Program-made: the position numbers and the translations under genes
The notes under the pieces: model-generated
What the model was told of the DNA's origin: nothing
Databases searched by the model: none
Seen by the model: only the letters and a program-made list of their open reading frames with translations
Shown here: in pieces, positions 43,343-51,689 of the stretch
Numbering within the stretch: position 1 is the first letter of the stretch
Layout: the number at the start of each line of letters is the position of its first letter
NCBI RefSeq assembly: GCF_029601685.1
Contig: NZ_JARRIR010000003.1
Location: forward strand, 124,001-188,000
DNA: 64,000 nt
From: Metarhizobium sp017305935
GTDB taxonomy: Bacteria; Pseudomonadota; Alphaproteobacteria; Rhizobiales; Rhizobiaceae
Reading direction: 5' to 3'

Positions 43343-44302
43343 ATGAAAAGAGATCTGACCAATCCCGCCGAAAGGCATCCGGAAAAGGCGAACAAGGCCG
43401 ATTCCCCACGCCTTCCTAGACCCGACTGGATCCGCGTTCGCGCCCGCGCCGGCGCCGGCCGGCAGGCCACCGAAGACGTGGTGCGCGGCAGCAGGCTGAA
43501 GACGGTGTGCGAGGAGGCCGGCTGCCCGAATCTCGGCGAGTGCTGGGACAAGGGGCACGCCACCATGATGATCATGGGCGATATCTGTACGCGCGGCTGC
43601 ACCTTCTGCAACGTCGCGACCGGCCGGCCGGACGCGCTGGATATGTTCGAGCCGGCGCGCGTGGCGGATGCCGTGAAGAAACTGGACCTCAAGCATGTGG
43701 TGATCACATCGGTGGATCGCGACGATCTGGAGGACGGCGGCGCCGAGCACTTCGCCAGGACCATTCGCGCCATCCGGTATCACGCGCCCAATACCACGAT
43801 CGAAGTGCTCACCCCCGATTTCCTCAAATGCGGGCCGGGCGCCCTGCAAGCCGTGGTCGCGGCAAGGCCTGATGTCTTCAACCACAATATCGAGACCGTG
43901 CCGTCGCTATATCGGGACGTCCGGCCGGGAGCGCGCTATTTCCACTCCTTGCGCATTCTGCACCGGGTCAAGGAACTGGACCCGTCGATCTTCACCAAAT
44001 CGGGCATCATGGTGGGACTCGGCGAAACGCGTGGCGAGGTCCTGCAGGTGATGGACGACATGCGGGCCGCCGATGTCGACTTCCTGACGATCGGCCAATA
44101 TCTCCAGCCCACCCCGAAACACCATGCGGTGGCCCGCTATGTCCATCCGGATGAATTCGCATCATTCGAAACGACGGCTTTCGCGAAGGGCTTCCTCATG
44201 GTCTCGGCCGCGCCGCTGACCCGCTCGAGCTATCATGCCGGCGACGATTTCGCCCGCTTGCGCGCGGCGCGCGCGCATCGAATGAAGACGGGTCCGAACT
44301 GA
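43343..44302 (+). CDS. lipA: Lipoyl synthase (probable pathway-specific paralogue)
   Basis: 319-aa radical-SAM enzyme that inserts two sulfurs into octanoyl-lysine. The auxiliary [4Fe-4S] motif CEEAGCPNLGEC (CX4CX5C, about residue 52), the radical-SAM motif CTRGCTFC (CX3CX2C, about 83) and the C-terminal TRSSYHAG serine (about 300) are all intact. It follows the kinase after 25 bp, in an operon divergent from one that encodes a lipoyl-domain protein and E1/E2. Most bacteria keep lipA with lipB or elsewhere in housekeeping context, so this is probably a second copy; that needs the rest of the genome. Confidence 0.9.
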   Translation: MKRDLTNPAERHPEKANKADSPRLPRPDWIRVRARAGAGRQATEDVVRGSRLKTVCEEAGCPNLGECWDKGHATMMIMGDICTRGCTFCNVATGRPDALDMFEPARVADAVKKLDLKHVVITSVDRDDLEDGGAEHFARTIRAIRYHAPNTTIEVLTPDFLKCGPGALQAVVAARPDVFNHNIETVPSLYRDVRPGARYFHSLRILHRVKELDPSIFTKSGIMVGLGETRGEVLQVMDDMRAADVDFLTIGQYLQPTPKHHAVARYVHPDEFASFETTAFAKGFLMVSAAPLTRSSYHAGDDFARLRAARAHRMKTGPN

Positions 44303-44346
44303 GCGGGGCTTTCCAGATTGCCGCACTCCTGGGCTTTGTCCATCGG

Positions 44347-45276
44347 CTAGGCGGGATTCGCGTTCGGCGAAGAAACCGCGTCCTGCTGTCTTGCGACACC
44401 CAGCAGCCATTTGTGGAACCTCAGTCCGAACGGCTTTTCGAGGGCGGTTCTGTCCCATGCCAGATAATAGCTTTCGGGCAACCGCATGCGGATGTCGAAG
44501 GGGACGATCAGCGTGCCGGCTGCGACCTCTTCCTGCACCATCGAAAGCTGTGCAAGCACGAAGCCCCTTCCATTTGCGGCCGCATCGATAGCGCTGCTCG
44601 ACAGGGTGAAGGAAAGACCCGAAAACGTCTGATGGCCGTCAGCGGAGATCAGCTTCGCCCAATCCTTCCATTGCGGAGAAGCCTTGTAGTCAGCCTCCCA
44701 TTCCACGTTGAGAAGCGGGAAGGTGAGAATGTCCTGCGGACATTGCGGAACGCGGCTGGAAATCAGCGCGGGCGAACAGGCCGGAACGACCCAGTCCGTG
44801 AACAGATGTGCAACGTGTTCATGCACATGGGAGCGTCGGCCATAGGTGATGCGGAAGTCCACTTCTTCCGCACCGAGTCGAGGTTCCTGTTCCTGCCCGA
44901 GAATGCGCACGTTCGAGTCTGGACAGAGAGATTGCCAATCGAAGATTTTGCGGCTGATCCATCTGCTCGCCACCGATGACAGAGCGCTGAGCACGACGCC
45001 GCTCTCATTCCTGGCGCGCGTCAGCACGTTTGCGGCATGGGAGAGCTGCTGAAACCCCTTGGCGACTTCACGATAATAAAGTCGCCCCCAGGCGGACAGT
45101 TCCACGCGCCGGCCGCGACGCTCCAGGAGCGTCAGTCCCAGACATTGCTCCAGGTTGCGAACCAGTTGGCTGATCGCCCCCGGCGAAACGTCGAGATCGG
45201 CCGCGGCCGCACTGACCGAGCCGCAACGCCCGATCGCCTCAAAGGCTTGTAGGCCGCGCAGGGACGGCTTGGACAT
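44347..45276 (-). CDS. LysR-family transcriptional regulator (GcvA-like)
   Basis: 309-aa LysR regulator. N-terminal winged HTH covers about residues 5-63 (LQAFEAIGRCGSVSAAAADLDVSPGAISQLVRNLEQ), followed by the periplasmic-binding-like effector domain (about 92-298). The AISQLVRNLE pattern resembles the GcvA/AmpR group. Divergent from the Rieske oxygenase operon with a T-N11-A palindrome between them. Confidence 0.88.
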   Translation of the reverse strand: MSKPSLRGLQAFEAIGRCGSVSAAAADLDVSPGAISQLVRNLEQCLGLTLLERRGRRVELSAWGRLYYREVAKGFQQLSHAANVLTRARNESGVVLSALSSVASRWISRKIFDWQSLCPDSNVRILGQEQEPRLGAEEVDFRITYGRRSHVHEHVAHLFTDWVVPACSPALISSRVPQCPQDILTFPLLNVEWEADYKASPQWKDWAKLISADGHQTFSGLSFTLSSSAIDAAANGRGFVLAQLSMVQEEVAAGTLIVPFDIRMRLPESYYLAWDRTALEKPFGLRFHKWLLGVARQQDAVSSPNANPA

Positions 45277-45301
45277 CAAGGTCTCCTTGTCAGAAATGCA
45301 A

Positions 45302-45316
45302 TTTAGAATTTCTAAA
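45302..45316. promoter_or_regulatory. Putative LysR box
   Basis: TTTAGAATTTCTAAA, a perfect 7-bp inverted repeat around T that contains the LysR-type T-N11-A core (TTAGAATTTCTAA). It is in the 118-bp gap between the LysR gene and the Rieske oxygenase gene, 25 bp from the former. Confidence 0.55.
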
Positions 45317-45394
45317 AAAGAACGCAGGTGCTGGCAACTTGTTGACGCGAAAAAAACAGCGAACATGCCCTTACCAAAAAGCAAGGAGAGCGAA

Positions 45395-46441
45395 ATGTTT
45401 CTCAAGAACGCCTGGTATGTCGCGGCCTGGGATCACGAGATCGGCCGCGAGTTGAAGCCGGTTACCATCCTCGGCGAAAACATCGTCCTCTATCGCCTGC
45501 AGGACGGCCAGCCCGCAGCACTTGAAGACGCCTGTCCGCATCGCAAGCTGCCGCTGTCCATGGGCCGCATCAAGGGCGACGATGTCGAATGCGGCTATCA
45601 CGGCCTGACCTTCGACTGTTCCGGCACCTGCACCCGCGTGCCCGGCGCCGAGCGTATTCCGCATGTCGCCAAGGTGCGCTCCTATCCGGTTCACGAGCGC
45701 TACGGCCTGTTGTGGATCTGGATGGGCGAGGCCGAGAAGGCGGATCCGAAGGATATCTTCGAGGTCGAGTATTTCGGCGATCCCGCCTGGGGCGTCAATC
45801 GCGGCGAGTCGATGACGCTCAACTGCAACTATCTCTACATGACGGACAATCTTCTCGATCCGTCGCATGTCGCCTGGGTCCACCAATCGTCCTTCGCAAG
45901 CTCGGCCTGCGAGGAAACGCCGCTGGAAACGACCGTGAAGGACGACGGCGTGACGGTGTGGCGCTGGATGATCGATTCCGAGCCGGCGCCCTTTTATGCA
46001 CCCTTCCTGCAATTCGAGGGCAATACCGACCGCAAGCAGCATTACGAGGTGCGCTACCCCAGCAATGCGATCATCAAGGCGATCTTCGCGCCCGCCCATA
46101 CCGGCGGCGAAGGCAAGGCGCTGCCGGAAAATACCTTCCTGATGGACAGCTACAACTTCATGACTCCGGTCGACGAGAACCGCACCAAATATTACTGGTT
46201 CCAGATGCGCAATTTTGCGCCCGACGACGCCGACGTCTCGGCCCGCTTCGCCAAATCCGTGCGCGGCGCCTTCGAGGAGGACCGGGTGGTGCTGGAGGCC
46301 GTCCATCACGGCATGGCCACCATGCAGACGCCGAACCTCGATCTCAAGATCGACGTCGGCCCGATGCGCTTCCGCCGCAAGCTGGCGCAGATGATCGCCG
46401 CCGAGGCGCAGGCCGCCACGACGGCCGCCGCCGCAGAGTAA
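45395..46441 (+). CDS. vanA: Vanillate O-demethylase-type Rieske oxygenase, oxygenase subunit
   Basis: 348-aa terminal oxygenase. The Rieske [2Fe-2S] motif is CPHRKLPLSMG with CGYHGL (about residues 47-70). The mononuclear-iron site is YMTDNLLDPSHVAWVH (about 148-163). Overall architecture is that of VanA-like O-/N-demethylases. GCAAGGAGA precedes ATG 45395. The operon continues with its reductase, an aminotransferase and an amino-acid-type importer, so the physiological substrate may be a methylated or aromatic amino compound rather than vanillate. Confidence 0.85.
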   Translation: MFLKNAWYVAAWDHEIGRELKPVTILGENIVLYRLQDGQPAALEDACPHRKLPLSMGRIKGDDVECGYHGLTFDCSGTCTRVPGAERIPHVAKVRSYPVHERYGLLWIWMGEAEKADPKDIFEVEYFGDPAWGVNRGESMTLNCNYLYMTDNLLDPSHVAWVHQSSFASSACEETPLETTVKDDGVTVWRWMIDSEPAPFYAPFLQFEGNTDRKQHYEVRYPSNAIIKAIFAPAHTGGEGKALPENTFLMDSYNFMTPVDENRTKYYWFQMRNFAPDDADVSARFAKSVRGAFEEDRVVLEAVHHGMATMQTPNLDLKIDVGPMRFRRKLAQMIAAEAQAATTAAAAE

Positions 46442-46453
46442 GGACCGCCCCGG

Positions 46454-47542
46454 ATGAGCGACGCCGCGGCCTCGCGCTTCCGCCCCTTCGAGGTCGTCTC
46501 GAAGAAACGCGAAAGCGCCACCATCACCTCTTTCCGCCTCGCGCCGCTGGATGGCGGGCAGTGGCGGCCGTTCGAGGCGGGACAGTTCCTCACCCTGCGC
46601 ATTCCCGACGGCAAGGGCGGATACGCCCTGCGCAACTACACCGTCTCCTCCTCGCCGCGCGAGGAGGGCAGCTATCGCATCACGGTGAAGCGCGAGGCCG
46701 CCCCCTCGGACGAGGTGCCGCAGGGCCTGAGCTCCTGCTGGCTGCATGACGCGGTCGAGCCGGGCGCGGTCATCGAGATCGACACGCCGCGCGGCGGCTT
46801 CAAGCTCGATGCGGCGAGTACACGGCCCGTGGTCCTGCTGTCCGGCGGCGTCGGGCTGACGCCGACGGTCTCGATGCTCAACGTGCTGGCGCGGGAAAGC
46901 GAACGGCCCGTCTGGTTCATCCATGCCTGCGACAGCGCCGAGGTCCATGCCCTGCGTGACGAGGTCGAGGCGCTGGCGGCCTTACGCCCCGGCATCTCCG
47001 TCCATTTCTGCTACCGCTTCGCCGGGGATGGCGACCGCTGCCATTCCAAGGGTTTCGTGTCGCGCGCCACGCTGCAAAGCCTGCTACCGCTTGACGATTA
47101 CGACATCTACATGTGCGGGCCGCCGCCCTTCATGGAGGCGCTGTATGGGATCCTGACCGGGCTCGGCGTGGGCAAGGAGCGGATCGCCTATGAGTTCTTC
47201 GGCCCGGCGAGCCTGCTGACGGCACAGGGCGAAACGCCCGCCCGGAAGGCACCGCCGGCACCCGCGCCAGTGGCGGCCGAGGACGGCGGCGTAAAGATCG
47301 TCCTCGAAAAATCGGGCCGCAGCTTTGCCTGGGATGGGGCGAGCGAATCTATCCTCGCCTTCCTGGAAGCGCAGGGTATCGAGCCCGCCTTCTCCTGCCG
47401 GGCCGGCGTCTGCGGCACCTGCGAGCAGGGCCTCGTCTCCGGCGAGGTCGATTATTTCGAGGAGCCGCTCGACGACATGCCTGCCGACCGGGTACTGCTC
47501 TGCTGCACCCGCCCGAAATCCTCCGTCGTGCTCGATCTTTGA
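46454..47542 (+). CDS. vanB: Vanillate demethylase-type reductase (FMN/FAD, NAD, 2Fe-2S)
   Basis: 362-aa reductase. Ferredoxin-reductase-type flavin domain covers about residues 8-105 (RNYTVSSSP flavin motif about 55), NAD domain about 110-235 (LLSGGVGLTPTVSML; YMCGPPPFMEAL). After a Pro/Ala linker (about 250-265) a C-terminal plant-type [2Fe-2S] domain has CRAGVCGTCEQGL and a final Cys (about 316-350). Domain order is that of VanB. It follows the oxygenase by 12 bp and supplies its electrons. Confidence 0.88.
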   Translation: MSDAAASRFRPFEVVSKKRESATITSFRLAPLDGGQWRPFEAGQFLTLRIPDGKGGYALRNYTVSSSPREEGSYRITVKREAAPSDEVPQGLSSCWLHDAVEPGAVIEIDTPRGGFKLDAASTRPVVLLSGGVGLTPTVSMLNVLARESERPVWFIHACDSAEVHALRDEVEALAALRPGISVHFCYRFAGDGDRCHSKGFVSRATLQSLLPLDDYDIYMCGPPPFMEALYGILTGLGVGKERIAYEFFGPASLLTAQGETPARKAPPAPAPVAAEDGGVKIVLEKSGRSFAWDGASESILAFLEAQGIEPAFSCRAGVCGTCEQGLVSGEVDYFEEPLDDMPADRVLLCCTRPKSSVVLDL

Positions 47543-47574
47543 GCATGGCGCCCGCATTTCCCGAAGGAGGCCCC

Positions 47575-48684
47575 GTGACGACACCGACCCGCACCGAAAT
47601 TCCGCTCAATCCGCATGTATCGAGCCTGCCGCCCTACAATGCCGGGATGAACATTGCCGCCGCGAGGCTGCGCAGCGGCCGGCAGGATATCGCCGCACTC
47701 GCCAGCAACGAGAACCCGGACGGCTGCTCGCCGAAGGTGGCGGCCGCGCTCGCCGGCCTCAACCCGGCGCGGTATTGCGATCCGGCCTGCACGGCCTTGC
47801 GGACCGCACTCGGCGAAAAGCTGGGCATCGCCACGGATCGCATCGTCGTCGGCAACGGTTCGGAGGAAATGATCGCGGCGGTCTGCCGGGCGGTGCTGCG
47901 GCCCGGGGCCGTCGTCGCCACCATCTGTCCCGGCTTCGGCCTGCACGAGATCGAGGCGCTGGCCAATGGCGCGACCGTCGAGAAAGTCGCGATGCGCGCG
48001 GATCTGGATTTCGATATTCCGGCGATCCTGACCATGCTCGAAAAGGCGCCGGCGATCTTCTTCCTGTCCTCGCCCTCCAATCCTGTCGGCCCAGCGCTCG
48101 ATCGTGACGGCCTTGCCCGCATCGTCGCGGCCGTGCGGCCCGAAACCTTGCTGGTGCTGGACGAGGCCTATTTCGAATTCACCGACGACGGCCTGCCGGA
48201 CGGCCTTGCCGCGCTTTGCGCCTCGCCCCTCTCCTTCGTGGTGCTGCGCACCTTTTCCAAGGCTTATGGGCTGGCGGGCCTGCGAGTCGGCTATGCCGTG
48301 ACCTCGGATGCGCGGCTGGCGCGCGCCATGACCGCCGCCAAGACACCGTTCAACGTCAATGCCGCCGCACAGGCTGCGGCAGTCGCAGCGCTGGAGGACG
48401 AGGCGTGGATGCGCGCATCGGTCTCGGCACTGAAGGCCGAGCGGGCGCGGGTCGCCGCCGCCATTGCCGCGATGGGCCTGCCGGCAGCGCGTTCGCAGAC
48501 GAATTTCCTGTTCCTCGACGTGTGCCGCGACAGCCAGGCGGCGATGGAGCATTTCCTGTCGAACGGCATCATCGTCAAGCCGTGGAAGGAAAAGGGCTTC
48601 GAAAGCTTCATCCGCGTGACCATCGGCACGCCATCCGACAACGACCGTTTTCTCGATGCGCTTCGCGCTTTCGCCACGGGGTGA
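47575..48684 (+). CDS. HisC-family PLP aminotransferase
   Basis: 369-aa fold-type I aminotransferase. Conserved segments are ASNENPDGCSPKV (about residue 44), SSPSNPVGPAL (about 166), LDEAYFEF (about 195) and the PLP lysine in FSKAYGLAGLRVGYA (Lys about 227). GTG 47575 is preferred, with GGAGG four bases before it; TTG 47539 and ATG 47545 lack ribosome sites. Not part of a his operon, so it is likely a catabolic histidinol-phosphate- or aromatic-type transaminase that acts on an imported amino compound. Confidence 0.85.
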   Translation: MTTPTRTEIPLNPHVSSLPPYNAGMNIAAARLRSGRQDIAALASNENPDGCSPKVAAALAGLNPARYCDPACTALRTALGEKLGIATDRIVVGNGSEEMIAAVCRAVLRPGAVVATICPGFGLHEIEALANGATVEKVAMRADLDFDIPAILTMLEKAPAIFFLSSPSNPVGPALDRDGLARIVAAVRPETLLVLDEAYFEFTDDGLPDGLAALCASPLSFVVLRTFSKAYGLAGLRVGYAVTSDARLARAMTAAKTPFNVNAAAQAAAVAALEDEAWMRASVSALKAERARVAAAIAAMGLPAARSQTNFLFLDVCRDSQAAMEHFLSNGIIVKPWKEKGFESFIRVTIGTPSDNDRFLDALRAFATG

Positions 48685-48795
48685 CGCTGGCCGGCGTCCC
48701 CCACCAAACAGAACAGGGACCGGACCACGGTCCCATGGGAACGAACAATGAGCGGAAACGCAATTCTGCACACGACAAACCGGGAGCACTGTCGC

Positions 48796-50760
48796 ATGTC
48801 CCCTTCGACGCCGTCCGGGCTTTTCGCCGGTGACTTTTCCGCGCTCCGCACCCGTTTCCTGGCCGCCGCGCGGCAGGCGGGCGCCGATCTCGTCGAATAC
48901 CTGCATCCGCTGCACGGGCCGAACGGCGAGCGCCTGGCGACCGACGTCGCCTATCTCGGCCGCAACGATGCGAAAAAACTGCTGGTGCTGATCTCGGGCA
49001 CGCATGGGGTCGAAGGCCCCTTCGGCTCTGCCTGCCAGACAGCCTGGCTGTCGCAGAATTCGCCCTGGCAGCTTGCCGACGACACCGCCGTGCTGGCGAT
49101 CCACCTCATCAATCCCTGGGGCACGGCCTGGCAACGCCGGGTCAACGAGGACAATGTCGACCTCAACCGCAATTTCATCGACTGGCAGAAGGGCGCGCCG
49201 AAAAACGAGCGCTATGCCGCCCTTCACGACGCGCTGGTCTGCCACGCCTGGGAAGGCCCGGAACGCTACCGGGCGCAGGAGGCCTTCGAGGCCGCCAAGC
49301 GGCAGCATGGCGGCTATGCTGGCCTTGCCCCGATCATCGAGGCCGGGCAATACGATTTCCCGGACGGCCTCTTCTATGGCGGCGACGGCCCCGTCTGGTC
49401 CAACCGCACGCTCAACGAGATCCTCTCGACCTTCGCGCAGCAGGCCGAACAGGTCGTTGTCTTCGACCTGCATACCGGCGCCGGCCCCTATGGCTATCCG
49501 GCGCTGCTGTCGGTCGCCGAAAACGAACATGCCGGGCTCGATTGGGGCCGGCAGATTTTCGGCCCGGCGCTCTCCGTCGTCGTGACCGGCACGAACGCCA
49601 CGACCGGCACCGGCATCGCCGCGACGGCGACCGGTTATGTCTCGGCCGCCGTTCGCCATGCCCTGCCGCAGGCGCGCGTCCTGCCGCTGGTCGTCGAGTG
49701 CGGCACGCTGGACGGCGCCACGGTTTCCGACGCGGTGCAGGCCGACAACTGGCTGCACCTGTTCGGCAAGGTCGACTCGCCGCTGGGTGCGAAGATCAAG
49801 CAGACATTGCGCGCCGCCTTCATTCCCGAGGATGCCGATTGGCAGGGCACCTGCCTTGCGACGGCGCTGCGCCATTTCGACCGCGCCTTTGCCGACCTGA
49901 AGGCAGTCGGCGGCGCCGGCGAAGAAAAGCCCCTGCCCGCTGCCGCCGCCGTCTCCGTCGTGCCGCATCCGGAAACGGCGACCCCACGCGCCAGTGAGCG
50001 CCCGGCGCTGGAGGTGCAGGACATCCACAAGCGGTTCGGCCCGCTCTCGGTGCTCAACGGCGTCAGCCTGACGGCCCGGCCCGGCGAGGTCGTGTCGATG
50101 ATCGGCTCCTCCGGCTCCGGCAAGAGCACCTTCCTGCGCTGCCTCAACCTGCTGGAACAGCCGAACGACGGGCGCATCGTCATCGACGGCGAGGAAATCC
50201 GCATGAAGAAGGCGGCGGACGGCAGCGCCACCCCGGCCGACATGCGCCAGGTCGAGCGCATCCGCTCGCGCGTCGGCATGGTGTTCCAGAACTTCAACCT
50301 CTGGCCGCACATGACCGTGCTCGAAAACATCGTCGAAGCGCCGCTGCATGTGCTGAAGGAGAGCAAGCAGGAGGCCGTCGACCACGCGCATGCGCTGCTG
50401 AAGAAGGTCGGCCTGTCGGAAAAACATGCGCAATATCCCGGCCAGCTCTCCGGCGGCCAGCAGCAGCGCGCCGCCATCGCCCGCACGCTCGCCATGCGCC
50501 CGAAACTCATCCTGCTGGACGAACCGACCTCGGCGCTCGATCCCGAGCTGGTCGGCGAAGTCCTGCGGGTCATCCGGCAACTGGCCGAAGAAGGCAATAC
50601 GATGATCCTCGTGACGCATGAAATGCAGTTCGCGCGCGAGGTCTCACACAAGATTCTCTTCCTCCACCAGGGAAAGGTCGAGGAAGAGGGTGCGCCGGCG
50701 GAGATATTCACCAATCCGCGCTCCGAACGCATGCGCCAGTTCCTGGCCCGTACGCTCTGA
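48796..50760 (+). CDS. DUF2817 (M14-like deacylase/carboxypeptidase) fused to polar amino acid ABC ATPase
   Basis: 654-aa fusion. Residues about 5-375 are a DUF2817 zinc-hydrolase domain related to aspartoacylase/M14 enzymes: zinc HxxE in GTHGVEGPFG, NVDLNRNF, zinc His in FDLHTGAGPYG and catalytic Glu in VVECGTLDG. After an Ala/Pro linker (about 378-402), residues about 404-654 are a complete GlnQ/HisP ATPase (Walker A GSSGSGKST, signature LSGGQQQRAA, Walker B LLDEPTSALD). One frame, no stop or start signal at the junction. ATG 48796 has GGGAG 9 nt upstream; ATG 48748 is possible. The C-terminal half drives the importer encoded next; the N-terminal half may hydrolyse the imported ligand. Confidence 0.87.
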   Translation: MSPSTPSGLFAGDFSALRTRFLAAARQAGADLVEYLHPLHGPNGERLATDVAYLGRNDAKKLLVLISGTHGVEGPFGSACQTAWLSQNSPWQLADDTAVLAIHLINPWGTAWQRRVNEDNVDLNRNFIDWQKGAPKNERYAALHDALVCHAWEGPERYRAQEAFEAAKRQHGGYAGLAPIIEAGQYDFPDGLFYGGDGPVWSNRTLNEILSTFAQQAEQVVVFDLHTGAGPYGYPALLSVAENEHAGLDWGRQIFGPALSVVVTGTNATTGTGIAATATGYVSAAVRHALPQARVLPLVVECGTLDGATVSDAVQADNWLHLFGKVDSPLGAKIKQTLRAAFIPEDADWQGTCLATALRHFDRAFADLKAVGGAGEEKPLPAAAAVSVVPHPETATPRASERPALEVQDIHKRFGPLSVLNGVSLTARPGEVVSMIGSSGSGKSTFLRCLNLLEQPNDGRIVIDGEEIRMKKAADGSATPADMRQVERIRSRVGMVFQNFNLWPHMTVLENIVEAPLHVLKESKQEAVDHAHALLKKVGLSEKHAQYPGQLSGGQQQRAAIARTLAMRPKLILLDEPTSALDPELVGEVLRVIRQLAEEGNTMILVTHEMQFAREVSHKILFLHQGKVEEEGAPAEIFTNPRSERMRQFLARTL

Positions 50761-50813
50761 CGCCCGCCAGCTTTTTCCGCCCAACAACGAAGCTCAACAT
50801 GGGGAACCAGAAC

Positions 50814-51611
50814 ATGAAGCTGAAAAGTCTGTTGCTCGCAACGCTGTTCGCCGCCGGTCTCACGACGGCGCAGGCGGCCGAAGGCGAATTGTCGATCGGC
50901 ACCGAAGGCGCCTATCCGCCGTGGAGCATGGCCGATGCGGCCGGGAATGTCACCGGCTTCGACGCCGATGTCGGCAACCTGCTCTGCGCCAAGCTGGAAG
51001 TGAAGTGCCAGTTCGTCGTCCAGGCCTTCGACGGCCTGATCCCGGCGCTGAAGGCCAAGCGTTTCGACGTCATCATCTCCGGCATGTCGATCACCAACGA
51101 CCGCAAGAAGGAAATCAACTTTTCCATCGGCTATGCCGAGCTTGCCAACATGTTCGTCGCGCCGAAGACCTCCGATCTCGCCGGCATCAAGGATTTCGAC
51201 AGCCTGATCAAGGCGCTCGACGGCAAGAAGGTCGGCGTGCAGGCCGGCACGACCCACGCCCACTACCTCGAAAAGAACGTGCCGAATGCCGACCTGAAGA
51301 CCTACGACACGCTCGACCAGATGCAGATCGACTTGGCCAGCGGCCGCGTCGATACGGCCTTTTCGGACGCCTCCGCCCTGGAGGATTTTCTCGCCAAGCC
51401 TGAAGGCAAGGATTTCCAGCTCATCGACGTCAAGATCGCCAGTTCCTCCGATCCGACGCTCGGCGAAGGCATCGGCGTCGGCATCGCCCAGGAGAACACC
51501 GAGCTGAAGGCCCGCATCGACAAGGCGCTGTGCGAACTGGTCGCCGACGGCTCGATCGGCAAGGCCAGCCAGACCTGGTTCAAGACCGACATCTCCCGGC
51601 CCTGCAAATAA
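50814..51611 (+). CDS. Polar amino acid ABC transporter substrate-binding protein
   Basis: 265-aa periplasmic binding protein (SBP_bac_3, lysine/arginine/ornithine type). Signal peptide about residues 1-20 (TTAQA), then IGTEGAYPPWSMADAAGNVTGFDADVG and QAFDGLIPALKAKRFDVIISGMSIT (about 60-85), the amino-acid-binding pattern. ATG 50814 follows GGGGA; ATG 50799 is five codons upstream in frame. The ligand may be an opine or N-acyl amino acid, given the hydrolase-bearing ATPase. Confidence 0.88.
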   Translation: MKLKSLLLATLFAAGLTTAQAAEGELSIGTEGAYPPWSMADAAGNVTGFDADVGNLLCAKLEVKCQFVVQAFDGLIPALKAKRFDVIISGMSITNDRKKEINFSIGYAELANMFVAPKTSDLAGIKDFDSLIKALDGKKVGVQAGTTHAHYLEKNVPNADLKTYDTLDQMQIDLASGRVDTAFSDASALEDFLAKPEGKDFQLIDVKIASSSDPTLGEGIGVGIAQENTELKARIDKALCELVADGSIGKASQTWFKTDISRPCK

Positions 51612-51689
51612 GACCAATGCGGCGTCTCCCGGAAAGCATCCGGGAGGCGCTGTCTCCGACAGGACAACAGACAGGTTTGGGCTGCTGCG

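Noticed and set aside
48685..48795. Start at ATG 48748 for the DUF2817-ABC fusion
   Set aside because: It lacks a Shine-Dalgarno sequence and adds 16 residues without family similarity; ATG 48796 has GGGAG at good spacing. Kept only as an alternative.
47452..50619. 1055-codon open frame on the minus strand
   Set aside because: It is the antisense shadow of vanB-aminotransferase-fusion genes in high-GC DNA. Its product is low-complexity Arg/Gly/Asp-rich with no domain, while the plus-strand frames carry full family motifs.
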